NCBI GenBank assembly: GCA_965203865.1
Contig: OZ241916.1
Span: 1,488,001 to 1,552,000, forward strand
Length of the DNA: 64,000 nucleotides
From: G965200765 sp965203865
GTDB taxonomy: Bacteria > Pseudomonadota > Gammaproteobacteria > Arenicellales > JAJDZL01
Direction of reading: 5' to 3'
Below the pieces are notes generated by a model that had not been told where the DNA came from, ran no database searches, and worked only from the letters and a program-made list of their open reading frames with translations. Both the position numbers and the translations under genes were made by a program. Below, in pieces: positions 8,339-15,852 of this stretch; the first letter of the stretch is position 1; each line of letters opens with the position of its first letter.

Positions 8339-8590
8339 TTACTGAGAATCTGTGTATCCAACCAGTGCCAGATATCGTGCGCGTTTGATTGCTGTTGCGA
8401 GTTTACGCTGATACTTTGTTTTGGTTCCCGTGCTTCTGCTGGGCATGATTTTGCCTGAATCAGTAATATACGGGGTTATAAGTTCCAAATCCTTGTAGTC
8501 AATCTCCGTAATTCCCTTCGCGGTAAACTTGCAGTATCGACGACTTCTGGGTTTTCGGTTTCTTTGTCTATTATGCGCCTGCCTATTCAT
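8339..8590 (-). CDS. rpsR: 30S ribosomal protein S18
   Basis: Small basic protein that pairs with S6 on the platform of the 30S subunit. The 83 residues are near the usual 75. The core reads [18 protein letters not shown], then [16 protein letters not shown] and [19 protein letters not shown], matching the family. The first eight codons overlap the end of rpsF, and AAGGAG lies upstream, inside rpsF. The coupling fits stoichiometric S6:S18 production. A single cysteine (C20) remains, and no zinc-ribbon form is evident. Confidence 0.97.
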   Translation of the reverse strand: MNRQAHNRQRNRKPRSRRYCKFTAKGITEIDYKDLELITPYITDSGKIMPSRSTGTKTKYQRKLATAIKRARYLALVGYTDSQ

Positions 8591-9377
8591 CTTTATTCTC
8601 CTTGGTTTCTGCTACTTCTGCACCTTTCTGCTCCTCTTCAGACAATGATTCGGACTCCTCGCTCGAATCGGTACCTTCAGAATCAACAGATACGCTTGTC
8701 TCAGCCACGTTTTCTGCCGCAGAGGGTTCATCCGCGGGTTCAACAGAAGCACTGTCACTATCTTCAGCACCTTTGTCTACCTCTTCTGATTTGGCTTCAA
8801 CAGGCTCATCCATTTCCTCTGCCGAGCTACTGTCTGCTACAGAATCTGCTGAATCGCTGTCTGCGTCGGCATCTGTCTCGGCTTCTTTAGCTTCAACAGG
8901 CTCACCTGTTTCCTCTCTCGAGCTACCGTCTGCTGCAGAATCTGCTGAATCGCTACCTGCGTCGGCATCTGTCTCGGCTTCTTTGGCTTTTTGCGCAGCC
9001 AATTCTTCAGCTTGCCTGGCTTCTTCTGCGAGTTTAGCCTCCTCTTCTTCTTTCTTAATAATCGCCGCCAGCATCGGAGACTGCTCTGTGACAGCGTTGT
9101 CCATTCGGATTACAAGACTTCGTAATATCGAGTCATTGTAGCGAAAGGCATTTTCAATTTCGTCCTTTACGGTAGATTCGCACTCGATATTCAACAGAAA
9201 ATAACCTGCCTTGTATAGCTTCTTGATTGGATATGCAAGCTTGCGCCTACCCCAGTTTTCGTAGCGATGAACCATCCCTCCACTGTCTTCCACTATTTTT
9301 TGATAGCGGGCAACAATTTCGTCGATTTGCATACTCTGGTCGGGATGCACCAGAGCGACAATTTCGTAATGACGCAT
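8583..9377 (-). CDS. rpsF: 30S ribosomal protein S6 with a ~160-residue acidic tail
   Basis: Residues 1 to about 100 are S6, the partner of S18 on the 30S platform: [35 protein letters not shown] and a C-terminal strand at [11 protein letters not shown]6 is normally 95-135 residues; this protein has 264. The remainder starts with a charged helical stretch ([18 protein letters not shown]) and continues as Asp/Glu/Ser/Ala low complexity. It includes two consecutive 32-residue repeats, each beginning EAETDADA and ending EPVEAK. AAAGGAGG lies 7 bases before the ATG, the best ribosome site in the window. It heads the rpsF-rpsR-rplI-dnaB-alr operon. E. coli S6 also receives C-terminal glutamates enzymatically, so an encoded acidic tail is at least consistent with S6 biology; that link is inference. 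Confidence 0.95.
   Translation of the reverse strand: MRHYEIVALVHPDQSMQIDEIVARYQKIVEDSGGMVHRYENWGRRKLAYPIKKLYKAGYFLLNIECESTVKDEIENAFRYNDSILRSLVIRMDNAVTEQSPMLAAIIKKEEEEAKLAEEARQAEELAAQKAKEAETDADAGSDSADSAADGSSREETGEPVEAKEAETDADADSDSADSVADSSSAEEMDEPVEAKSEEVDKGAEDSDSASVEPADEPSAAENVAETSVSVDSEGTDSSEESESLSEEEQKGAEVAETKENKDE
8794..8985. repeat. Two tandem 96-bp repeats in the rpsF tail
   Basis: Copy A covers 8794-8889 and copy B 8890-8985. For example GCTTCAACAGGCTCA recurs exactly 96 bases apart, as does TCTGCTGAATCGCT (8845 and 8941). The unit is 32 codons and in frame, so copy number can change without breaking the gene. Confidence 0.9.
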
Positions 9378-9461
9378 ATTTATGCCTCCTTTCGGAAAAT
9401 AGCCTTAAACTACCGGTATCGTTAAAGCAAGGAGAATATTGGAAATTTACCGGACAGAGAT

Positions 9462-9490
9462 AATTTACATTGAGTTCAGTTAAATTTCAA
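9462..9490 (-). promoter_or_regulatory. Candidate rpsF operon promoter
   Basis: On the minus strand TTGAAA (5 of 6), 17-base spacer, TAAATT (4 of 6), ending about 85 bp upstream of rpsF in the 165-bp gap after the crotonase gene. Spacing is optimal, and the -10 is the same as at rpsB and map. Confidence 0.45.
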
Positions 9491-9542
9491 GCAAAAAATA
9501 GAGCTTAAAAACGATTCAACGCTATTTCCATACTGGTACTCA

Positions 9543-10334
9543 CTATTTTTGGAACTGCGGCTTTCTTTTTTCGACAAACGCTTCGACTCCTTCCCTGAAA
9601 TCTTCTGTAGCACTGCACTCCAGGAAATAAGTCAACTCCCGTTCCAGCTGCTGGCGCAAGCTATTCTCGAACGAACTTCTCACAAGCATCTTGGCATTTT
9701 GAGTTGCCAGTCTTGCTGAACTGGCAATTTTCTGGACGTATGATGCCGTCGCACTCTCCAGTTCGGAGTCGGGCACTACCTTGTTAACCAATCCGATTTC
9801 GAGCGCAGAAGCAGCGTTGATTCTCTCTGAGAACAGTACCAGTTCCATGGTCTTTTTTACCCCAACGATTCGCGGCAAGTAAAAAGTACTGCCACCGTCT
9901 GGGGATGTACCTAAAAAGTTGTATGCCGAAGTGAAAAATGAATTTTCAGAAGCAATTGCCAGGTCGCAACCCGCTACTAGACTAATTCCAAAGCCGGCAG
10001 CAGCGCCTCGCACACTTGCAATTACAGGTGCCGGATGCAGCGCCACGCGCTCAACAAACTCATGCACCGACACTATCAAACTTCGGAATTTCTCCGTTCT
10101 CGTTGCAGTATCCAATACCATCAACTCGTTGAAGTATCCAATGTCGCCGCCTGCCATAAAGTGCCCGCCGTTCCCTACTATTACTATGCATCGCACTGAA
10201 GAATCTCCCTCAGCCAAACTCATTGACTGGTTCAGACCGTTCAGCAAATCCCAGTTCAATGCATTCAATTGGTCGGGGCGATTCAAGGTGACTGTAAAGA
10301 TGCCATTCTTCAATGATGTACTGACTACTTCCAT
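9543..10334 (-). CDS. Enoyl-CoA hydratase/isomerase (crotonase) family protein, PaaG-like
   Basis: Crotonase-fold enzyme acting on an acyl-CoA. The 263 residues are standard. The oxyanion-hole glycines are in MAGGDIG (about 61-67) and GAAAGFGISLVAGCDLA (about 108-124). The acid position that is Glu in hydratases is Asp in SPDGGSTFYLPR, the pattern of PaaG-type epoxyphenylacetyl-CoA isomerases and Delta3,Delta2-enoyl-CoA isomerases, so an isomerase is somewhat more likely than a hydratase. The true substrate cannot be read from sequence. No other paa or fatty-acid oxidation genes are nearby. It is the last gene of a minus-strand run with the S9 peptidase 17 bp upstream, and GGTGGAAG lies close to the ATG. 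Confidence 0.85.
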   Translation of the reverse strand: MEVVSTSLKNGIFTVTLNRPDQLNALNWDLLNGLNQSMSLAEGDSSVRCIVIVGNGGHFMAGGDIGYFNELMVLDTATRTEKFRSLIVSVHEFVERVALHPAPVIASVRGAAAGFGISLVAGCDLAIASENSFFTSAYNFLGTSPDGGSTFYLPRIVGVKKTMELVLFSERINAASALEIGLVNKVVPDSELESATASYVQKIASSARLATQNAKMLVRSSFENSLRQQLERELTYFLECSATEDFREGVEAFVEKRKPQFQK

Positions 10335-10351
10335 AAACTCGCTTCCACCGG

Positions 10352-12325
10352 TTAGTTGCCTGACAATTTAGTTATGCTTGTCTGCATATTTTCGAAAACA
10401 AACTTCGTCTCTTGTTCAATAGAGTTTATCTTTGTCTCCATTTGTCGAAATCCATGACCTTCGTTTTCGTACTCAATATATTTTATTGGACATCCTTTTG
10501 CTTTAACAACTTTGACCAGTTCCTTGGACACCTCAGGTGCTACGATTTTGTCATTCAGTCCTTGAAACATTATCAACGCACAGTTAATTTGAGCAACTTT
10601 GTGTATCGGAGAACGCTGATAGTAAACACTGTCCCGATTCGTCCCCTGTGTTTGATAATACTCTTCTCCGAGCAAATAATCCAGGTATCTGGACTCGAAC
10701 TTGTGAGTTGTTTCTGCCAAAGTAGCCAAACTGCCAATCCCGTAGTATGAAATTGCAACACGAAACATATCCGGGTAATGTGTAATCAACTGGAGTACAG
10801 CGTAACCACCTGCACTTTTGCCGCGAATACATACTTTATCCTTGGAAGCATAGCCGTTCTCCACTAAAAACTTGATTGCATCAGCTACATCTTGCACATC
10901 AATTTCTCCCCACCGACCCCGTAACTTGTTCCGAAACTTTCGACCAAATCCGCTACTGCCCCGATGGTTCACATCCAGCAGTGTAAATCCCAGTGAAAGC
11001 CAATACTGTTTTATCGAATCCAACACCGGATAGCAACGAGAAGTTGGTCCTCCATGAATAAAAACCATGAGAGGAGCTTTGCTTCCAGTCCTGTCAGAAC
11101 AATGCACTGACGAAGAATAAATAAACGCATGGGCGTTCTCACCATCCCTGGTATCGAACCATACAGACCTGGGTTTACCAGGCTGCTTATGCGAAAATAA
11201 CCGATTTGACTTCTTGATAACTTCCACCTGCCCCTTGATAGCATCATACCGAACCAGCTCAGCTTCCGTCTTGTAAGAACTCCCAATAAACAACAATTCA
11301 ATTTCATTGGAACTTTCACCCCCCGACAAGTACTCGATTCTCGAGTAACCAATTCCTTTCAACTTGCGAATTCCCTTGCATAAACTTATTTCAACCAGCT
11401 CATCCCCGTAATCTATTGTTCGAATCGCAACAATACGGTTAGAAGCAAGTTCTACCCACCTTCTTTCACCAAATATCCAATGCGGTGCCCCATACTCTGC
11501 CATATCTTGAGTCAAACATTGCACACCGTTCTCAGCTGACCACAAATACAAATTCCAATAATTTTCAAACGAGTTATCTTTAGTATCTTTATCCATGGCA
11601 AAACATAGTCGACCGTCAGCAAGGTAATTCAACTGGCAGATAGAAGAATCTTCTCCACCTGCGATTGACCGGACATTAGCCAAGCTAACTTTACCACTGG
11701 AAATGTTCAAATCACCTACCATCAAATATGAACTGTCCCAAGGCATATTAGGATGATTCCAAGACAACCATGCGAGCATTTTGCCATCTGGCGATACACG
11801 CGGCGAAGAAACAAAATCGCTATCTTCAACTAAATTTGCGACCTCTGCAGGAGAACCAGTTTCAAGAGGAACCCATGCAATTGAATTCTTATTTTCTTGG
11901 CCTCCAGTTTGAATCTCTTCACGCACAAAAATTAATTTTCTGTGATTATCGAAAACTTCAAAATCTGCATAGCTGGAAACAGGCGCGCCTGGCTTGTTTT
12001 CAGAAGTGACTGGCCGAATCAACCTAGTGTCATCAAGATTTTGGCAATAAATTCGCGAATCTACTTTGTTGTTGAATAAAAATCGTCCCGATGAAAATGC
12101 AAAGCAGCTTCCTCCGTATTCATGAACTTTGGTGGAAACATTGAACTCTGCCGCAGTAATGAATTCTCCTGGATATTTTACGAGTCCACAGTGACTATTA
12201 GTGTCTCTGCGAGGTTCTATCCAATACAGGACTCCTTGATGGCGAACTGGATAGGTCGACAATTGCTGCTGCTTGAAAAGTTCTCGGATTTTATCCCCGT
12301 TTACAGTGTTATCGCCAGTATGCAT
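10352..12325 (-). CDS. S9 family (prolyl oligopeptidase) serine peptidase, acylaminoacyl-peptidase type
   Basis: Cytosolic alpha/beta-hydrolase peptidase cleaving short peptides. The 657 residues have the two-part plan of the family: an N-terminal beta-propeller with repeats such as SSPRVSPDGKMLAWLSW (about 185-205), then a C-terminal hydrolase domain from about residue 395. The catalytic triad is visible: Ser about 503 in RGKSAGGYAV, Asp about 591 in QGLNDKIVAP and His about 623 in NEGHGFR. The oxyanion turn FIHGGPTSRC and NHRGSSGFGR are typical of dipeptidyl aminopeptidase/acylaminoacyl-peptidases (COG1506). There is no signal peptide or membrane anchor. It follows the DUF192 gene by 5 bp and precedes the crotonase by 17 bp. 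Substrate specificity is unknown. Confidence 0.9.
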   Translation of the reverse strand: MHTGDNTVNGDKIRELFKQQQLSTYPVRHQGVLYWIEPRRDTNSHCGLVKYPGEFITAAEFNVSTKVHEYGGSCFAFSSGRFLFNNKVDSRIYCQNLDDTRLIRPVTSENKPGAPVSSYADFEVFDNHRKLIFVREEIQTGGQENKNSIAWVPLETGSPAEVANLVEDSDFVSSPRVSPDGKMLAWLSWNHPNMPWDSSYLMVGDLNISSGKVSLANVRSIAGGEDSSICQLNYLADGRLCFAMDKDTKDNSFENYWNLYLWSAENGVQCLTQDMAEYGAPHWIFGERRWVELASNRIVAIRTIDYGDELVEISLCKGIRKLKGIGYSRIEYLSGGESSNEIELLFIGSSYKTEAELVRYDAIKGQVEVIKKSNRLFSHKQPGKPRSVWFDTRDGENAHAFIYSSSVHCSDRTGSKAPLMVFIHGGPTSRCYPVLDSIKQYWLSLGFTLLDVNHRGSSGFGRKFRNKLRGRWGEIDVQDVADAIKFLVENGYASKDKVCIRGKSAGGYAVLQLITHYPDMFRVAISYYGIGSLATLAETTHKFESRYLDYLLGEEYYQTQGTNRDSVYYQRSPIHKVAQINCALIMFQGLNDKIVAPEVSKELVKVVKAKGCPIKYIEYENEGHGFRQMETKINSIEQETKFVFENMQTSITKLSGN

Positions 12326-12330
12326 AATAA

Positions 12331-12846
12331 TTACAAGGGAGCGAGTTTGGCATTGTCTACTTCTATGCCGTGTTCCTCGAAAAAACCGGGCCGCACTTCC
12401 AAAGCGTATTGATATGGCTTGCTTGAACTGTAGTATTTGGCATTGGGGTCGCTTTCAACTTGCGGCTCCATACGCTGTACAGAAATTAATTCCCCTGTTT
12501 CAGAAAAAAAACCTATATCCAAAGAATCGTAAACGTTGAACATATGATATTGAAAATCCACCGGCTGGCTGTATACGAACAATATTGAGCTAATTTCGAT
12601 AATTTCGGGACAAATATATTGATACCCAGCACTCCGTTCATCGGTTTCATCTGCAATGCGGCTTCGTAGTTTAACAACCTCTCCATTACCTTTTTGAATG
12701 GAAATTCGTTTGATTTCCATTTTCTTCCAAGCCGGGGTTGCAAACTTGCAAGTTTGCCCGCTGAAAACTGGTTCAGAATACAAAATTATGACTGATGAAG
12801 TTATAATTAATGATATTGAAACAAATATATTACGAATAAGCTTCAT
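12331..12846 (-). CDS. DUF192 family exported protein
   Basis: Divergent member of the DUF192 (COG1430) family of small secreted or periplasmic proteins with no assigned reaction. The N-terminus is a signal peptide: basic MKLIRN, a hydrophobic core of about 18 residues, and a likely cut after PVFSG. The DUF192 landmarks are recognisable but drifted: ILFVYSQPVDFQYHMFN for the usual GMLFVF-P--FWMKNT, then LDIGFFSETGELISVQRMEP and YALEVRPGFFEEHGIEV at the end. 171 residues is normal. It overlaps the upstream aminotransferase by 17 bp and precedes the S9 peptidase by 5 bp, so the genes are co-transcribed. The start ATG is inside the preceding gene. Confidence 0.8.
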   Translation of the reverse strand: MKLIRNIFVSISLIITSSVIILYSEPVFSGQTCKFATPAWKKMEIKRISIQKGNGEVVKLRSRIADETDERSAGYQYICPEIIEISSILFVYSQPVDFQYHMFNVYDSLDIGFFSETGELISVQRMEPQVESDPNAKYYSSSKPYQYALEVRPGFFEEHGIEVDNAKLAPL

Positions 12847-13939
12847 GTATTACCTTACATATTTGATCTACGTGTTCTAGTGGCATTTCCGGATAATTTG
12901 GCAGTGATATAACCTCATTGCATGCCCGTATTGATTCAGGAAAATCTGCATCGGAGCAGTCTAACTTTCTATATGGGGATTGTTTGTGTATCGGCATGGG
13001 GTAGTAAATCTGATAGCCAATTTGATTTTTTGAAAATGCTTCTTGCAGTTCACTTCTTCTGGTAGTTCGTATTGTGAAAATATTGTAGACATGACTTGAA
13101 TCCTGTAGTTCTATCGGCAACCCCAAGGGCAGTTCTTGCAACTGGTCCCAATAGCGCATGGCAATTTGCCGCCTTTTTTCGATAAACGAAGGTACAAATT
13201 CCAGTTTTAGCTGAAGCAGTTTTGCTTGAACTGCATTTAGTCGACTCGTACAACCAATTGTTTTATGTACGTTGTAGCCAGAAATTCCATGATTTCTCAA
13301 TAATCGAAGCTCTTCCGCAAGGTCATCCCTGTTAGTAACAACCATTCCTCCATCCCCAAACGCCCCGAGAATTTTAGTTGGATAAAAACTAAAGCAGCCA
13401 ACCTCCCCAAATGTTCCCGCAAACTTGTCTTTGATTCGAGCCCCAAACGCTTGGGCAACATCTTCGATAACAGCAATTCCGTGCCTTTTCCCTAAATCGC
13501 AAATTACATCAATATTAGCTGGGGCTCCAAATAAATGAACCGGAATCAGTGCTTTCGTGTTTTCCTGAATCGCATTTTCAATTTGATTCGTATCAATATT
13601 GAAGTCTGTACTTCGAATATCAACAAAAATGGGTGTGGCACCAACCAGTGAAACAGCTTCTGCAGTGGCGAAAAAAGTAAAATCAGGCATTATGACAGTA
13701 TCTTCCGCCTGAACTCCCGCCGCTTTCAGGGCCAAGACCAATGCGTCAGTACCACTACTTACGGTAATAGCATGTTTTATGCCAAGGTACTGAGCTACTC
13801 TGGATTCAAATTCTGCAACAGCTTCACCCAGAATAAAATTTCCGTTGCTGCCTAGCTCGCGAATTGATTCAAACCATTCAGTCTCGAACTGCGAGTACTG
13901 GCTAGTGATATCGAAATAGTTTATGGCATCTTCTGGCAT
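12830..13939 (-). CDS. gnnB: DegT/DnrJ/EryC1/StrS sugar aminotransferase, GnnB-like
   Basis: PLP enzyme that transaminates a keto group of a nucleotide sugar. The 369 residues carry the family landmarks: VSSGTDALVLALKAAGV, PDFTFFATAEAV, HLFGAPANID, Asp of EDVAQAFGA, and the PLP lysine near 188 in SFYPTKILGAFGDGGM. With the Gfo/Idh dehydrogenase just upstream (TAATG overlap of one base), the pair matches GnnA/GnnB, which convert UDP-GlcNAc to UDP-GlcNAc3N for lipid A carrying four amide-linked acyl chains. The alternative is a Wlb/Wbp-type pathway for 2,3-diamino uronic acid sugars in O-antigen. The call is an inference from family and pairing; a search should decide. Confidence 0.75.
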   Translation of the reverse strand: MPEDAINYFDITSQYSQFETEWFESIRELGSNGNFILGEAVAEFESRVAQYLGIKHAITVSSGTDALVLALKAAGVQAEDTVIMPDFTFFATAEAVSLVGATPIFVDIRSTDFNIDTNQIENAIQENTKALIPVHLFGAPANIDVICDLGKRHGIAVIEDVAQAFGARIKDKFAGTFGEVGCFSFYPTKILGAFGDGGMVVTNRDDLAEELRLLRNHGISGYNVHKTIGCTSRLNAVQAKLLQLKLEFVPSFIEKRRQIAMRYWDQLQELPLGLPIELQDSSHVYNIFTIRTTRRSELQEAFSKNQIGYQIYYPMPIHKQSPYRKLDCSDADFPESIRACNEVISLPNYPEMPLEHVDQICKVIHEAYS

Positions 13940-14889
13940 TACCCTTGCGAAACTCCGTCTCGAACCATTTCTGCAACTCGTAGCGCAGTCAAGCCGTCTT
14001 CACAAGTTACCAAGGGTGGCACTTCTAATTTAATAACATCTATGAAGTGATCAATTTCGGACTTCAATGTTAAGTTTGACTCAACAGGAATTGACTCTAC
14101 GGTTACTTTTGTATACCCGTCTTCATCACTCTCTTCCAGCGGAGAAGTCATTGAAACAGTTTGATTGAGCATGTCCAGTGAGAAACTGAGGTTCTGAGCA
14201 TAAATTCGAAGATTGCGAATTTTCTTGTCAGATACTCTAGAAGCGGTTGCATTTGCAACCGCCCCGTTTTCAAACTCAATTCTGGCATTTGCGATGTCAA
14301 TGTGAGAACTGACCACGGTTGAACCCATTGCAGATACATTGGTAACCGGGGATTGTATCAACTCAAGAATCAAGTCAATATCGTGAATCATCAGATCTGT
14401 AATCACATCAACGTTGTGCTCCCTTCCGTTAAACTGTCCCATTCGGTGTGCTTCTATGAACTTGACATCGTTCAATTCGGCTTCTACAGCCCGAATTGCC
14501 GGATTGAATCTTTCTTGATGCCCAACTAGCAATCTTGAATTGCTGTTAGCACACATTTTAACGATATTCTCAGCATCTGCCACCGTAACGGCAACCGGTT
14601 TTTCCAGTAAAATGTGAACATCAGAAGCAAGAAAAACCTCTGTGATCACAGGGTGTTCTGTCGGCGGCACTGCGATGCTGACCGCATCTACCTTGCCTAT
14701 AAGCTGCCTGAAGTCTGTATAAGCTGCACAACCATAGGTTTCCGCAATTAATTCAACACGACCTTGGTCCAAATCGGCAACTCCAACCAACTGGCACTCT
14801 CCATGCTCAAAATAATGCTTGGCATGGAGATTTCCCATGAATCCAACACCGACAATACCAACTTTTACTTTTGCTGACAATTTATACAA
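13939..14889 (-). CDS. gnnA: Gfo/Idh/MocA oxidoreductase, GnnA-like UDP-GlcNAc 3-dehydrogenase
   Basis: NAD-dependent oxidation of a nucleotide-sugar hydroxyl. The Rossmann fold begins KVGIVGVGFMGNLHAKHY; EKPVAVTVADAE (about 97-108) contains the EKP catalytic lysine motif, and GHQERFNPAIRA and TDLMIHDIDLILEL hold the active-site His/Asp. The stretch HIDIANARIEFENGAVANAT followed by ASRVSDKK closely matches the subgroup found beside lpxA/lpxB genes and characterised as GnnA. 316 residues is normal. The start appears to be TTG at 14889, or a second TTG three codons in; no ATG and no clear Shine-Dalgarno exist. It is first in the operon gnnA-gnnB-DUF192-S9-crotonase. Confidence 0.75.
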   Translation of the reverse strand: MYKLSAKVKVGIVGVGFMGNLHAKHYFEHGECQLVGVADLDQGRVELIAETYGCAAYTDFRQLIGKVDAVSIAVPPTEHPVITEVFLASDVHILLEKPVAVTVADAENIVKMCANSNSRLLVGHQERFNPAIRAVEAELNDVKFIEAHRMGQFNGREHNVDVITDLMIHDIDLILELIQSPVTNVSAMGSTVVSSHIDIANARIEFENGAVANATASRVSDKKIRNLRIYAQNLSFSLDMLNQTVSMTSPLEESDEDGYTKVTVESIPVESNLTLKSEIDHFIDVIKLEVPPLVTCEDGLTALRVAEMVRDGVSQG

Positions 14890-15235
14890 GTAGAAAATTT
14901 AGGGAATTAAACTTCGTTTATTGGATTTCAATGAAAAACAGAAAGTAGTTGACGAATTATTATATACATCAAAATTTTTCCAGACATTCAACCTGTGCGA
15001 TATCAATGCCTGCATTTGAATACAAAAATAAAATCACCCCGCTAACGTATTTGTTTAATCATCTCTTCCAAAGTAGAATGAATTTTGCAATCCTTGGAAT
15101 AGCAACTTGTAAAGCAGTGGCAATGAACACCAGGTTTCTGTATGAATTTTTCAGACGCAATCAACTACTGAATCAATTATTGTAATGTTACCATTACCGC
15201 GACAAATTAAATCGGCAACGGTGCGAGAAGTATAA
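14890..15235. other. Intergenic region between gnnA and the TerB-like gene
   Basis: 346 bp with no credible gene. An open frame at 14949-15185 encodes an unrecognised, poorly composed peptide and is judged spurious. The region contains a minus-strand TATAAT for gnnA and a small hairpin, GTAATG-TTAC-CATTAC (15182-15197), 39 bp before the TerB-like start, which may be an operator or leader stem. Confidence 0.6.
14959..14991 (-). promoter_or_regulatory. Candidate gnnA operon promoter
   Basis: A perfect TATAAT on the minus strand (14959-14964), preceded by TG in TGTATATAAT. The nearest -35-like box, TTGAAT (14986-14991), is 21 bases away, too far for a classical pair, so recognition may depend on the TG-containing upstream bases. 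Confidence 0.35.
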
Positions 15236-15700
15236 ATGTTCAATCCATTGAAAAAGCGTTTAGAGCAAATGCTGTTCATCGAAGAGGAAGCCTCCGAAAG
15301 TGAAAAAATCCGCGCAGTTAACATAGCAGCTGCTGCACTTCTTATCGAAGCCGCACAAGCAGACCAGAAATTCACCAATGAAGAATGGAAAGAAGTGGAA
15401 CGTTCACTTACTTCACACATGAATATTCCAAGAGCAGACTTTCAGGAAACCATTGACTTGGCTAAAAACAGGCTGAGTCAATCAACCTGTCTACACGAAA
15501 TCACGGAAGTTGTTAATGAAAACTGGCACTTGGGAGAGAAAATTCGTTTGATCGAATCGCTGTGGCGAGTCGTATTGAGCGATAAGCGAATTGACGCACA
15601 TGAGCAGCACTTGATGCGCAAACTTCAAGGATTGTTGCATATCCCTCACAAGGAGTACATTGCGGCAAAAGTGCGGATCCAAAATTCTATAAAGAATTAG
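15236..15700 (+). CDS. TerB-like (COG4103) protein of unknown function
   Basis: All-helical 154-residue cytosolic protein of the TerB/DUF533-like superfamily, whose members bind metals or act in membrane-associated stress complexes; the specific function is unknown. The signature AAALLIEAAQADQKFTNEEW (about 31-50) and the second half WRVVLSDKRIDAHEQHLM (about 110-127) form the two acidic, EF-hand-like turns of the fold. No membrane segment or signal is present, and no other ter genes are nearby, so a tellurite role is not supported. It stands alone on the plus strand and converges on the tRNA-Asn gene 26 bp downstream. The ATG at 15236 starts the conserved region directly. Confidence 0.8.
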   Translation: MFNPLKKRLEQMLFIEEEASESEKIRAVNIAAAALLIEAAQADQKFTNEEWKEVERSLTSHMNIPRADFQETIDLAKNRLSQSTCLHEITEVVNENWHLGEKIRLIESLWRVVLSDKRIDAHEQHLMRKLQGLLHIPHKEYIAAKVRIQNSIKN

Positions 15701-15726
15701 TTCCAATAGATTTGATTCAATGAATT

Positions 15727-15802
15727 TGGCTCCCCGGGACGGGCTCGAACCGCCGACAAGGTGGTTAACAGCCACCTGCTCTACCAACTGAGCTACCGAG
15801 GA
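15727..15802 (-). tRNA. tRNA-Asn (GTT)
   Basis: A 76-nt cloverleaf on the minus strand. The acceptor stem TCCTCGG pairs with CCGGGGA, the D arm is GCTCAGTTGGTAGAGC, the anticodon arm is GGTGG-CTGTTAA-CCACC with anticodon GTT, and the T arm is GGCGG-TTCGAGC-CCGTC. The discriminator is G and CCA is encoded. One G-T pair occurs in the acceptor stem and one in the T stem, both normal. Confidence 0.97.
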
Positions 15803-15815
15803 ACTCTGACACAAG

Positions 15816-15844
15816 ATGATAATCTGTGTGGCGTAATTCGTCAA
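15816..15844 (-). promoter_or_regulatory. tRNA-Asn promoter
   Basis: TTGACG (5 of 6), 17-base spacer, TATCAT (5 of 6) on the minus strand, ending 14 bp before the tRNA 5' end. It is the best sigma70 match in the window and fits a stable-RNA gene. Confidence 0.7.
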
Positions 15845-15852
15845 TACCAAGT

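Noticed and set aside
8794..8985. CRISPR-like repetition
   Set aside because: The repeat is tandem, in frame and inside rpsF, with no spacers; it is a coding repeat.
14949..15185. 78-codon open frame between gnnA and the TerB-like gene
   Set aside because: No family resemblance or start signal; it lies across the predicted gnnA promoter.
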